This document shows, one piece after another, positions 8,417 to 16,874 of a stretch of DNA of 64,000 bases. The notes under the pieces were generated by a model. That model had not been told where the DNA came from, did no database searches, and saw nothing but the letters and a program-made list of their open reading frames with translations. This stretch comes from Rubrobacter xylanophilus (GTDB lineage Bacteria > Actinomycetota > Rubrobacteria > Rubrobacterales > Rubrobacteraceae), in assembly GCF_007164525.1 (NCBI RefSeq), contig NZ_AP019791.1, positions 2,591,501 to 2,655,500 on the forward strand, given 5' to 3'. The position numbers and the translations under genes were made by a program. The number at the start of each line of letters is the position of its first letter. Position 1 is the first letter of the stretch.

Positions 8417-8908
8417 CTATGACCAGCAGAACTCTGCATAGGCGCACTTGCCGCAGTAGCGGATGCGCCTGGCGGGTGGTGGCTGGTAGCTCTCCAACAA
8501 CCGCTCCAGCTTCTCTACCGTCTCACTTACCTTCTCTTCGAGCTCCGGGGTTAGCTCGACCTCCTCGCGGAACCGCTCTTTGGGCACCAGGATCTCGCCG
8601 CTGGCCTCGATCCCTTCCTCCCGCAGCCGCAGCAGGTAGTAGCCGACCTGCAGCCGCGCCGCGGGCAGGTAACGGGTGGACTTCTTTATCTCGGAGAAGA
8701 CGAGCCGGCCCCCCTCGCGCCGCACGCGGTCTATCTTCATGCCCGGCAGCTCGATCTCCTTCATCGACCTCTCGTAGTGCTCGAGCTGGTTGAGCCTCCC
8801 CTCGACCAGCAGCTCGAACTCCCTCTCGGGCTCCATCTGCCGCGCCATCAGCCACGCCTGCCGGGGGCAGACCGCGTAAGACTGCACGAGAGTCCCGGTG
8901 ACGCTCAC
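8417..8908 (-). CDS. cas4: CRISPR adaptation exonuclease Cas4
   Basis: 163-residue RecB-like Fe-S exonuclease that trims prespacers and selects PAMs during adaptation. GTG at 8908 overlaps the cas3 stop as GTGA. The single N-terminal cysteine of the iron-sulfur site is in YAVCPRQAWL, and the other three are in YCGKCAYAEFC at the C-terminus. The nuclease core shows a Glu before VEGRLNQLEHYE, then KIDRV and FSEIKKSTR with the E-x-K pair, and a late LQVGYYLLRL helix. Its usual partners cas1 and cas2 are not in the window; they may lie left of position 1. Confidence 0.92.
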   Translation of the reverse strand: MSVTGTLVQSYAVCPRQAWLMARQMEPEREFELLVEGRLNQLEHYERSMKEIELPGMKIDRVRREGGRLVFSEIKKSTRYLPAARLQVGYYLLRLREEGIEASGEILVPKERFREEVELTPELEEKVSETVEKLERLLESYQPPPARRIRYCGKCAYAEFCWS

Positions 8909-11388
8909 AGCATCATCGCCTCGTCTTCGCCCCACTTGTATCCCGCCTCCATGTCGTAGAACGTTGAGTAGTTCGAGCGAACCTCGTCGAACGAGAGATA
9001 GAAGTGCTCCGGGATCTCGGGGTGTTGCGGGGGGAAATTCTTTCGCAGCCGGTTCACGGTGGGGGTTACGGTGAACGGTGCAACCCCCCGGTAGGCGCGA
9101 CGGATCCTGGTACGGTTCTTCTCTTTCTCACGGTAGAGGCTCGCGAGGTGCTCTATGGCCTCCGCGGCTCTCTCGTTTATCTCCACGAGCACCGGCATGG
9201 TCGCAAGCTCCTCCTGTATGAAGCGGTAGCGGCTTATGGTGATGTGCTCACCCTCCCGACGGTCGAACTCGAGCTCCCTTACGGCGGCGATGTATTCGAT
9301 CGAGAAGTCGTCGCCCTTTCGTTCCTCCAGAGTGGCGAAGTAGCGCTCGACGAGAGCGTGGAGCTCCGGCTCATCGACCTCTTCGCGCAGCATCTCGTGG
9401 GAGACTAGGGGGAGCACCCGTCCGTAGACCATCTCGGCGAAGGGACGCGAGTTCTCGTTCTCCAGGAAGACCACGTGCACCGGGGAGGGGTTCGGGGTAT
9501 TGCCGCTTCGGTTGCACCGGCCCGCGACCTGTACGATGGAGTCGAGTGGGCCCTGATCTCTTACGACCTCGTCGAAGTCCAGGTCCACCCCGGCCTCGAC
9601 CACCTGCGTGGAGACGACGAGCGGCTTCGCTCCCCGTCGCATGCACCTCTTGAGCAGGCGCACCCGTCGCGAGCGTTGCCAGGGAGTTATGTTGGTCGAG
9701 AGGTAGAAGATGGAGGCGTCTGATCTCTCCCTGCCGTACTCCCGGTATGAGGAGAGACCGAGGCGTTCTTTCAGCATCCGGTAGAGCTCCACGGAGCTCG
9801 CGATGGTGTTCAGCACCACGAGCAGCGAGCGGTCTGGGGAGTGGATATCCTCGATGAAGTCCGCAAGCTCCTCGAGGGTGCGCACGTCCCGATGGGGCAC
9901 GAGGCGCGTTCTGGAGAGCCCGGCGAAGTTTCGCTCGGGCCTTTCGAGCAGCTCCCTCGCATGGGGGAGGATGCGGGGGCGGGTCGCGGTCATCTGGATC
10001 ACGGTGCAACCGAGGTCCCGGGAGAGCGTCGTGAGGACGTGCCTCACGAGCCTCCACTGTTCGTAAGGGATGCTCTGCACCTCGTCCAGGATCAGGATGC
10101 TCCCCGCGATGTTGTGCAGCCGCTTGAGCGGCCGGTTGCGGTTCGTCAGCAGGCTCTCGAAGAGCGAGACGAAGGTGGTCACCACTACCTCCGGCTCCCA
10201 CGCCTCGACGGAGAGGAGCCGGTCTTCCACCGCCTCATCTTCGTTCTCGCCGCCGTCGAGCCGGGCGAGGTGGTGGCTTCTGAGGAGGGTGCCGTGCGGG
10301 TCATGGGAGAATTCCGGCCACCGGCGCAGCACGCTCTCGATGACGTCGGCGTTCTGCTCGATGATGTTCACGAAGGGGAGGGCGTAGATCACGCGCGGCA
10401 GATGCCCGGTCTCCTTCCGGATGCGCTCCCTGAGCCTGAGCGCCGTCTCCAGCGCGGCGAGCGTCTTCCCCGATCCCGTCGGAGCCGTGAGGCTCAGGAT
10501 GGCCGGGTAGAGCTCATCGATCGGGCTTTCTTCTACCTTCCGGACGCACTCCTTTCGGACTTCCTCCCTGATCCCGGCGAGCCTCTGCGCGGCGGGGGAC
10601 TCGGGACCCTCGCCCCCCTTCAGGGTTCGCACGTGATCCTCCACCAGCCGGGGCGGAATGGGGCGGGGGATGGTCTTTTCTTCAGCGGCGGCCGAGACGT
10701 GCTTGTCTGCGTCTATGAGCGCGGAGAAGAGGAGGAGCAGCCGCCAGTAGCGGCGGGTCGCCTCCGGATCTCCTTCTCTAAGAAGCCTTCGATGCGACCT
10801 GCGCATCTCCGGCAGGAGATGCCACCAGCTTGTTAGCGACAGGAACTCCTGCGCTTCCGGAACCCCGAGCTCCTCCATCTCGGAGACTATCTGCTCCCTG
10901 TGCGCCCCGCGCATGTCTTCTAGCTGCGCTCCGACGGCGGCCAGCTCTCTGCGGAGCCCTGCCGGAAAGTCCGCGAAGGCCGGGGCGTCTCTCAGGTCCT
11001 CCTTGCGGGGCAGCACCTCCTGCGGGGTCAGCAGGTGGCCGTGGTGGCGGTGGATCGCGAGGTAGACGAGAAGCGGGGCTTCGACATCCTCGGGATGCCG
11101 TCTTTTAGCAACGAACGCCCCGAGGAGCGCGGAGACGAAGGAGTGGTGGGAGTACTCTTTTCTGGGGGGCTTCTTCTCCAGCGGCGGGAGCTTCTCCTGA
11201 AAGTAGGTCGTGTACTTGCCGAAGTCGTGGGTGAGCCCGCAGAGCCGGGCAAGCGCGGCGAGGTGCTCTCGCCCCGAGATAGGGAGCGTGAGCACGTTTC
11301 TCTCCGCCATCTGGGCCACCGCCGCGAGGTGGGCTTTCAGGAGCTCCTCCGACCTCCCTCCCCGCGCCGGACGCGCCAGGAACCTCAC
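8905..11388 (-). CDS. cas3: Type I-B helicase-nuclease Cas3 (HD plus DExD/H helicase)
   Basis: 827-residue effector recruited by Cascade to degrade DNA. GTG at 11388 overlaps the cas5 stop as GTGA; the much longer upstream reading is a shadow over cas5. The N-terminal HD nuclease has LTHDFGK with His54-Asp55 and SHHS near 80-83. Helicase motifs follow: APTGSGKT (Walker A, ~302-309), LILDEVQSIP (DEVQ ~435-438), TATRPR, VVSTQVVEAGVDLDFD and QVAGRCNRSG. HD and helicase are fused in one chain in the normal order. A Cas3 C-terminal domain follows from about residue 680. It is complete and appears functional. Confidence 0.95.
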   Translation of the reverse strand: MRFLARPARGGRSEELLKAHLAAVAQMAERNVLTLPISGREHLAALARLCGLTHDFGKYTTYFQEKLPPLEKKPPRKEYSHHSFVSALLGAFVAKRRHPEDVEAPLLVYLAIHRHHGHLLTPQEVLPRKEDLRDAPAFADFPAGLRRELAAVGAQLEDMRGAHREQIVSEMEELGVPEAQEFLSLTSWWHLLPEMRRSHRRLLREGDPEATRRYWRLLLLFSALIDADKHVSAAAEEKTIPRPIPPRLVEDHVRTLKGGEGPESPAAQRLAGIREEVRKECVRKVEESPIDELYPAILSLTAPTGSGKTLAALETALRLRERIRKETGHLPRVIYALPFVNIIEQNADVIESVLRRWPEFSHDPHGTLLRSHHLARLDGGENEDEAVEDRLLSVEAWEPEVVVTTFVSLFESLLTNRNRPLKRLHNIAGSILILDEVQSIPYEQWRLVRHVLTTLSRDLGCTVIQMTATRPRILPHARELLERPERNFAGLSRTRLVPHRDVRTLEELADFIEDIHSPDRSLLVVLNTIASSVELYRMLKERLGLSSYREYGRERSDASIFYLSTNITPWQRSRRVRLLKRCMRRGAKPLVVSTQVVEAGVDLDFDEVVRDQGPLDSIVQVAGRCNRSGNTPNPSPVHVVFLENENSRPFAEMVYGRVLPLVSHEMLREEVDEPELHALVERYFATLEERKGDDFSIEYIAAVRELEFDRREGEHITISRYRFIQEELATMPVLVEINERAAEAIEHLASLYREKEKNRTRIRRAYRGVAPFTVTPTVNRLRKNFPPQHPEIPEHFYLSFDEVRSNYSTFYDMEAGYKWGEDEAMML

Positions 11389-12152
11389 TGCATGAACACC
11401 CCGTACTCGTGAGATTCCTGGTAGGAGACCTCGAAGACCTCGCTCTCCAGCCGGGCGGTTATGTGCGGCCCCGCACGGTTGTACAGCAGATCCCCCGCGG
11501 CGATTAGCCGCCGTCTTTCGTCGAGGGCGAGCGGGGTGCGCTCCTTGACGATCTGGGTTCCCGCCCCGAGACGGGGCGGGCCGGAGAGGGCGGAGGCCGG
11601 GAGCACGGTGCTGATGGGAAGCTCCTCCCCCCGCCTTCCGAGGCTCCAGTCCTCCGTGCTCGCCACGTGCTCCACCCGGCCCGGGCACTCGGACATCCCC
11701 AGGTACGGCGGGTAGACGGGCGCGCCGGATTCCAGAACCTCTCGGAGGCTTTCGAGCCACCTCCGGTCCTCGTGCGTCACGTAGATGCGGTAGCGGAGCT
11801 CTCTGTAGCCCACCTCCGGGAAGATCCATTCCAGCGGTACCTGTATGGGCCCTTTGCTCCCGTCGAAGCCGCCGGCTCCCCCCGTCCAGACGTGGCCCTC
11901 GGTCATCAGGTAGTTGACCTGCTGCATCACCCGCCGCACGGGCACCCGCACGGAAAGCGCTATGTGGCAGCGTTCGAGGCCGAGGTCTTCAGCGTATTCG
12001 TCGCGTTCGTAGCCCATCATCCCGGCGATGAGCCCCGCGACGGTCGTGCGAGGCGGAAATGGATATGAGAGCGAGGAGGAGTTGGTGTAGAACTTGCGGA
12101 ACATGCCGTACGCTCCGCAGAGGTCGAAGACGATAAGCGGGTTCTGCGGCAT
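11385..12152 (-). CDS. cas5: Type I-B Cascade subunit Cas5
   Basis: 255-residue RAMP protein that caps the 5' end of crRNA in the Cascade complex. The N-terminal LIVFDLCGAYGMFRKFYTNSSSLSYPFPPRTTVAGLIAG is typical of Cas5 (Hmari/I-B type), with the PPRTTVAGL motif near residue 35. The C-terminus ends in SHEYGVFMQ. ATG at 12152 lies 3 nt after the cas7 stop and the stop overlaps cas3. Confidence 0.92.
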   Translation of the reverse strand: MPQNPLIVFDLCGAYGMFRKFYTNSSSLSYPFPPRTTVAGLIAGMMGYERDEYAEDLGLERCHIALSVRVPVRRVMQQVNYLMTEGHVWTGGAGGFDGSKGPIQVPLEWIFPEVGYRELRYRIYVTHEDRRWLESLREVLESGAPVYPPYLGMSECPGRVEHVASTEDWSLGRRGEELPISTVLPASALSGPPRLGAGTQIVKERTPLALDERRRLIAAGDLLYNRAGPHITARLESEVFEVSYQESHEYGVFMQ

Positions 12153-12155
12153 CGT

Positions 12156-13100
12156 CTAGAAGGTCTCCAGCCGGTCGCCGAGTCTCTCCTGCAGGCCGCA
12201 CTCGAAGGCATCTCCGAGCTCCGGGTGGGCCCAGAGGCGTGTCCTGACGATGGAGTCCTCGACCGCGCGCACTCTCTCCAGCACCCGATCGTAGCCCAGC
12301 GAGAAGTCCCGGATGTCGCGCAGGGTGTCGAGGGTCTTGCCGTCCTGCGGGGTCAGGACCAGGTCCTCGCGCACGTCCCCGAGCCGTAGAGCCGATCCGT
12401 CCTCATACTCGACGCGCAGGTAGAGCCGCGGGGTCTGCCCGATCTTGCTCCTCGTCGTCGCCTGCTGCGGGATGGCCCTCACCATCGCCTCGTCGAGCGC
12501 GGTGAGGTCTTCGTCGGTGAGCCCGGTGTGTCGGGCGCGGCTCTTGCTCACGATGCCGTAGAAAGCGAGCAGCGAGTAGTGCACCCGCCAGTCTTTTCCG
12601 AAGGTGCCGTACTCGTTCTCCCTGCCCGCGAAGTGGCTCGAGATGGTGGCGGAGTTGTTAATCTCGACCCGGTGCAGCGAGTATCCCCAGCTGAACTGCA
12701 CTGGACCGGTGAAGGTGACCGAGGTGTTCTCCATCGGCATCGTCGCCCCGAAGAGCCGCACGTCCCTGAGACGCCTCAAGAGCCAGTCCTTGAACTCCCG
12801 GCTCTGGCGCGCCTGGCGCTCGTTGAGGTTTGCGCCGTTGTCGCGGTTGTAGTCCGAAAGCAGCACGCTCATGCGCTGCTTGGAGCTGGTCGTCTCGTCC
12901 TGCTCGGTGCGCCTGACCCAGATGTCCTCCCCGGCGTCGAGCCAGTAGTCCCTGAGGTAGCGCTTGAGCCTGACGTCGGAGACGAGGTTGCGCCCGGTTG
13001 CTTCGTCCATGCGCGGGCGGTTCTCGTCGTCCGGGTCGCCGTTTGGGTTGGTGAGCTTAGCGTCGTAGAGGTAGAGGATGTCTCCGTCGTGGATGGCCAA
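12156..13100 (-). CDS. cas7: Type I-B Cascade backbone Cas7 (Csh2)
   Basis: 314-residue RAMP that forms the helical backbone along the crRNA. Hallmarks are LYLYDAKLTNPNGDPDDENRPRMDEATGR at 9-37, followed by LVSDVRLKRYLRDYW, and GATMPMENTSVTFTGPVQFSWGYSLHRVE in the middle. These are features of the Csh2/DevR branch used in type I-B. ATG at 13100 is followed by the cas5 start only 3 nt after its stop. Length is normal. Confidence 0.93.
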   Translation of the reverse strand: MAIHDGDILYLYDAKLTNPNGDPDDENRPRMDEATGRNLVSDVRLKRYLRDYWLDAGEDIWVRRTEQDETTSSKQRMSVLLSDYNRDNGANLNERQARQSREFKDWLLRRLRDVRLFGATMPMENTSVTFTGPVQFSWGYSLHRVEINNSATISSHFAGRENEYGTFGKDWRVHYSLLAFYGIVSKSRARHTGLTDEDLTALDEAMVRAIPQQATTRSKIGQTPRLYLRVEYEDGSALRLGDVREDLVLTPQDGKTLDTLRDIRDFSLGYDRVLERVRAVEDSIVRTRLWAHPELGDAFECGLQERLGDRLETF

Positions 13101-13121
13101 GCCTTCTCTCCTTTCTCTCTT

Positions 13122-15143
13122 CTAGGCGGGCTGCTTCTCTCTCGCGGTCATCGCCCTGAAGGTACGGTGCGAGTAGCCGCTCAGCAGGTAGTAGACGTTC
13201 TCTGAGGGGGTGAGACGCCATACCCTCTGGTTCCGGGTCAGGAGCTCCTGCGCCTGGGCGAAGATGGCTTCGTTGCGGCCCTGCAGGAGCGGTCGGCGCT
13301 CGCCGGAGCGGTCGGTGTAGCGGTACTGGCGGAGCTTGTCGAAGAGCTCGGTGGCCAGGCGCTGGACGCGGGGGAGGGTCATGCCCTGGTAGTTGATCTT
13401 GTTCAGGATCGTCTTCTCCCCACCCCGGCCCTCGGGACCGAGCCGCCACTGGGCGTTCGCGATCTCGGCGACCAGAGCGCCGAGCAGGTACAGGGCCGCC
13501 TGCTGCTCGTCGTAGCCGAGCCTCTTCAGGTACTCCTTCTCCGCTTCGTCGAGGGAGAGCCTCTCCAGGTACTCTTGCGACACTTCTTCCTCCTTCAGCT
13601 GGTCGAGATCCCGCAAGAACGCGAGCAACAGGTTGGTCTGCGCGAGATAGCGGACGAGGGTGAGGTCTTCCATGCCTTCCTTTGGGGCGCTCACCTGGTA
13701 CGATCCCGTGTTGCCGAAGCGATAGGCCCGCGCCAGCTCCATGAAGCCGTCCGTGAGCTCCTTGCGGTCTATGAGGCCGCCGGAGATGAGGGTGTGGTAG
13801 AAGGCCAGGATCTTCTTGTTCAAGTATTCGACTTTCCCATCAGGCTTGCGGACTTTTCGTACTGGGATGAGGTAGTAGATCTGCTGTAGGGTGAGGTCTC
13901 TCGCCTCGTCTCCGTAGAGCTCCTCCCACAGCCGCCCCGTCTCGAACCCCTGCGCGCGCAGCTCCTCCAGGCGGTAGGACGGAATGTCCTGGATGAGCCT
14001 AAGGACCTCGAACTTGGCCTGCTTCTGTTTGTAGAAGAGCAGGTTGATCATGTACCCGCTCGCAAGGTGTTCTTCTCTGAACTCTTCGAGCTCCTCGTCC
14101 AGCTCCCCGGCCTGCACCCTCCCGATGTCGAAGAGCGTCCTGTTGCGGATGCTCCTGAGCGTGCGCACGAGTGCCTCCGGGAACCCGCGCGGGATCTCCA
14201 CGGTGTACAAATCCGGGATCATGTAACCTCTGGCTCCGGCGAAGCCGAAACCCAGCTCCCTCCCTACAAAGCGCTCTCCGACGAGCAATGCCCGGTACGC
14301 TTCTTTCGAGAGGGAGAAGTTCGAGACGAAACCCTTCTTCGTGGCTCCAGAAGCGAACCCCGACTTGTCCGTTATGAAGTACTTGAACCTGAAGCGAGTC
14401 ATATCCGTGGTGACCGGGCCATACTCGCCGCTCAGGTGACAGCGTCCCTCCTCGTCCCCTGTGAAGGCGCTATCCACGAACCTGCGCTCAAGGTACTCGT
14501 GGTAGGCCGGGTCGTCGATCAGAAGTTCTCCGTCGAGCTCGATGGTGAAGAGCACGCCGCTCTCCGGGATCTCCGGAAAACGCTCCCGCAGCGCCTTCAC
14601 CACCCTCTGCGGTACGTTCTTTGGTTTGGTGCCTCCTCTTATCTCCGCTCGCAGATCCTCCCGGGAAGAGCCTTTTATGCCGAGCCTGCTCAGATCCCAG
14701 AGCCGCCTGTTGCGCTGATAGGCGCCACCGCCTTTCACGCCAATCTCTTTCGGTTCGCCAAGGTCGAGATAAAGCTTCTGCACCAGAATCTTCAGCTTTT
14801 TGTAGAGTGCACTCTCAGGGTCTATACGCTGCTCCTCGAGCAGGTTTGGGATGTTCTGGGAGATCAGGTAGCCCAGGTTGTCCGAGGTGAGCCTGTCCTG
14901 CGGGTTGCTACCCGAAGCATTGCCGAGCCACAGGTACCTCGCCGCATCGTTGCCTCTGACGCTGAGTTCTCTCAGCTCCACGCTCAGCGAGGGCTTCCGG
15001 GAGTTTAGCTTCAGGATAGTAATGTAGGATTCGCCTTTCCTGTTTCGAGGAGGTGCTGCGGCGAGCGACTCCAGGACCGCGCGCCGGCCTCCACCGCTCT
15101 CTTCTAAAAGCGCGCGCCCGATCTGGTAGATGCTCTCTATCAT
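13122..15143 (-). CDS. cas8b: Type I-B large subunit Cas8b (Csh1, TM1802-like)
   Basis: 673-residue large subunit of the type I-B Cascade, expected to recognise the PAM. The N-terminus MIESIYQIGRALLEES and the later C-rich strip CHLSGEYGPVTTDMTRFRFKYFITDKSGFASG, followed by KGFVSNFSLSKEAYRALLVGE, match the Csh1/TM1802 family. Many helices follow, including NLLLAFLRDLDQL. The sequence CHLSGE is one half of a possible zinc site; a second CxxC is not obvious. ATG at 15143 overlaps the cas6 stop as ATGA and a 21-nt gap precedes cas7. Confidence 0.88.
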   Translation of the reverse strand: MIESIYQIGRALLEESGGGRRAVLESLAAAPPRNRKGESYITILKLNSRKPSLSVELRELSVRGNDAARYLWLGNASGSNPQDRLTSDNLGYLISQNIPNLLEEQRIDPESALYKKLKILVQKLYLDLGEPKEIGVKGGGAYQRNRRLWDLSRLGIKGSSREDLRAEIRGGTKPKNVPQRVVKALRERFPEIPESGVLFTIELDGELLIDDPAYHEYLERRFVDSAFTGDEEGRCHLSGEYGPVTTDMTRFRFKYFITDKSGFASGATKKGFVSNFSLSKEAYRALLVGERFVGRELGFGFAGARGYMIPDLYTVEIPRGFPEALVRTLRSIRNRTLFDIGRVQAGELDEELEEFREEHLASGYMINLLFYKQKQAKFEVLRLIQDIPSYRLEELRAQGFETGRLWEELYGDEARDLTLQQIYYLIPVRKVRKPDGKVEYLNKKILAFYHTLISGGLIDRKELTDGFMELARAYRFGNTGSYQVSAPKEGMEDLTLVRYLAQTNLLLAFLRDLDQLKEEEVSQEYLERLSLDEAEKEYLKRLGYDEQQAALYLLGALVAEIANAQWRLGPEGRGGEKTILNKINYQGMTLPRVQRLATELFDKLRQYRYTDRSGERRPLLQGRNEAIFAQAQELLTRNQRVWRLTPSENVYYLLSGYSHRTFRAMTAREKQPA

Positions 15144-15907
15144 CTCTTTCTCCTTTTGGATGGGACGGTGATCATCCCGAAGCCCTGAGAGTTCTTGCTC
15201 CCTAGCCCGGTGTCGTAAGCGAGCTGTAGATACGGACGGGGCATCCTCAGCTCGTAGAGGCCCGTCCAGCCCTTGACGACGGTGCCCTTGAAGCGCAGTA
15301 CTTTCTGGTCCGCGCTCCTCACCCGGTACGGCCTGATGCTCGCTTCTTTCAGGTCATCATCGGGGTCTGTATCCCAGCCCAGAGCCCAAACCTTGCGGCT
15401 GATGTTCTCTACGAGGGCCTGGCTCCACTCCTCCTCGTAAGGGGAGTAGTAGTAGGTCTTCTTCTTGCCATTAGGGGCCGTGAGCGTCGTGTAGGCGGTG
15501 ATGGGGGAGAGGGCCCGGACGATCACGGGCTTCTCCCCGTCCATCTCTGGCTCGGGCTCCACTGCTACCTCCTCCACGAAGCACCGCGCCCTCCCGAGCC
15601 TCACTTCGGGCCTCCTGAGCAGGTGCTCGGCGAGGGAGCCGAGCACCTCGGCCTCCGCGGCTCCGAGGTAGAAGTGCACCGGCCCCTCGAAATCGATGCG
15701 GCCCCCCTCCACCCGACGCCTCCCGAAGAGGCGCGAGAAGACGAAGAGCTTGAACCGGCGCTGCCCGTAAGCGTGGCCCCTGTCGTGCAGCCAGCCGGCC
15801 AGCGTGCGGCTTAGGTTGGCGTAGATGAATCCCTGTACCGCGGCGTTGTACTGCAGGGGCAGCCTCAGGGAGCCCTGCTCCCCGGATAAGACCACCTTCA
15901 AACGCAT
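15140..15907 (-). CDS. cas6: crRNA-processing endoribonuclease Cas6
   Basis: 255-residue CRISPR repeat endonuclease, first gene of the cas operon. The N-terminal ferredoxin-like fold carries LPLQYNAAVQGFIYANLSR, with His41 in GWLHDRGH as a candidate catalytic residue. The C-terminal glycine-rich loop GLGSKNSQGFGMI is the Cas6 signature. As the only cas6 of the operon it presumably makes guides for both the type I-B and the Cmr complexes. ATG at 15907 has only a weak AAGAAG ribosome site. The leader of about 64 nt contains a small hairpin. Confidence 0.93.
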   Translation of the reverse strand: MRLKVVLSGEQGSLRLPLQYNAAVQGFIYANLSRTLAGWLHDRGHAYGQRRFKLFVFSRLFGRRRVEGGRIDFEGPVHFYLGAAEAEVLGSLAEHLLRRPEVRLGRARCFVEEVAVEPEPEMDGEKPVIVRALSPITAYTTLTAPNGKKKTYYYSPYEEEWSQALVENISRKVWALGWDTDPDDDLKEASIRPYRVRSADQKVLRFKGTVVKGWTGLYELRMPRPYLQLAYDTGLGSKNSQGFGMITVPSKRRKR

Positions 15908-15937
15908 CTTCTTTCGTCTTTCTAGATGTAGCTTCCC

Positions 15938-15952
15938 TTCCCCGCTGGGGAA
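15938..15952 (-). other. Small hairpin in the cas6 leader
   Basis: TTCCCC and GGGGAA form a perfect 6-bp stem around a 3-base loop, between the putative cas promoter and the cas6 start. It could affect translation or early elongation of the operon. There is no T run, so it is not a standard terminator. Confidence 0.35.
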
Positions 15953-15978
15953 ATCGATGCCGCTCTTACTTTACCGCT

Positions 15979-16007
15979 ATTGTGCTTGTTTTCAGCGGAT
16001 GATGCAA
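15979..16007 (-). promoter_or_regulatory. Putative promoter of the cas operon
   Basis: On the minus strand TTGCAT (16002-16007) and CACAAT (15979-15984) are separated by 17 bp. Both match the sigma-A consensus only in part. It is the best-spaced pair in the 115 bp between cas6 and the preceding gene and would give a leader of about 64 nt. Confidence is limited by the weak -35. Confidence 0.4.
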
Positions 16008-16022
16008 CCCCTCGGGGCGCTC

Positions 16023-16838
16023 TTACTCGAGTGCCTCTCTTTGTTCGAGGCGTCGGGCCTCGAGGTGCTTGAAGGAGAGGTAGAGGCTCAGGCCGAAGTA
16101 GTAGCAGAGGTAGAGCATGGAGAGGCCGAGGAGCAGGGGGGAGGGTTCGGGGAGCTGCAGCAGGATGCCGGCGTAGCAGGCGAGCCAGAGGCCGGAGAGG
16201 GTCAGGGAGAGCCGGCGGAAGGCGGCGGTTCGGGTGGGGTAGATGTAGCGGAGAGGCACGAAGACGAGCGCGGAGCAGAGCACGAGCAGGCCGGAGAGGA
16301 CGGTGGAGTCGAGTTCCAGCACGATGGCGTAGAAGGCGACGACGTTGAAGTAGCTGGGGAAGCCGAGGAAGAAGTGGTCTTCGGTCTTGGCGTCCACGTG
16401 GCAGAACTGGTAACTCGAGGCGAGTAGCGGGATCGCCGCCAGGATCAGACCGGCCACGCCATCGGGCAGGTGCCCGCCGCTCCACAGGAGCACCATGGGG
16501 GCGAAGACGTAGGTGATGTAGTCCACGATGTTGTCCAGGAGCGCCCCGTCGAAGAACGGCAGCGCCTCCTTGACCCGGAAGCGGCGGGCGAGCAGGCCGT
16601 CGGTGCTGTCTATGACGAGCGCGGCGAGCATGAGCCACAGCGCGCGGGCGGCGTCGCCCTCGAAGGCCGCGGCCAGGATGAGCAGGGCGAGCACCACGCC
16701 ACTCGCGGTGTACAGGTGCACCGCGACGGCCCGGAGCCTGAACCAGCGAAGATCTGGCCTCGGGTGCGGGGTATCTTCGGGATGCTCTCTCAAAGGGTGC
16801 GCCTGCTTCCCCTTCCGCGGCGGACCGTGACGACACAA
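16023..16838 (-). CDS. CDP-alcohol phosphatidyltransferase, phosphatidylcholine-synthase-like
   Basis: Integral membrane enzyme, up to 271 aa, that transfers a phosphatidyl group from CDP-diacylglycerol to an alcohol. The motif D-x2-DG-x2-AR...G-x3-D-x3-D is complete: DSTDGLLAR followed by FFDGALLDNIVDYITYVFAP. The DGALLDNIVDYITYV stretch and overall layout with about eight hydrophobic segments resemble bacterial phosphatidylcholine synthase (Pcs), which uses choline, more than PgsA or PssA. The start is uncertain: the longest reading uses TTG at 16838; a TATGAT box at 16844-16849 just upstream could give a leaderless message, and a TTG about 20 codons inside is another option. It lies 115 bp upstream of the cas operon on the same strand but is not obviously part of it. 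Confidence 0.78.
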   Translation of the reverse strand: MCRHGPPRKGKQAHPLREHPEDTPHPRPDLRWFRLRAVAVHLYTASGVVLALLILAAAFEGDAARALWLMLAALVIDSTDGLLARRFRVKEALPFFDGALLDNIVDYITYVFAPMVLLWSGGHLPDGVAGLILAAIPLLASSYQFCHVDAKTEDHFFLGFPSYFNVVAFYAIVLELDSTVLSGLLVLCSALVFVPLRYIYPTRTAAFRRLSLTLSGLWLACYAGILLQLPEPSPLLLGLSMLYLCYYFGLSLYLSFKHLEARRLEQREALE

Positions 16839-16874
16839 TGCTAATCATACCAGCCCGCGTCGCGGATGGGGTGT

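Noticed and set aside
8437-8439. ATG start for the CARF-HEPN-CARF gene at 8439
   Set aside because: It lies inside cas4 and has no ribosome site, whereas AGGAGG is ideally placed for the GTG at 8406.
1-16000. CRISPR array within or beside the cas operon
   Set aside because: No regularly spaced 28-37-bp repeats were found; the array and cas1/cas2 must be outside the window if present.
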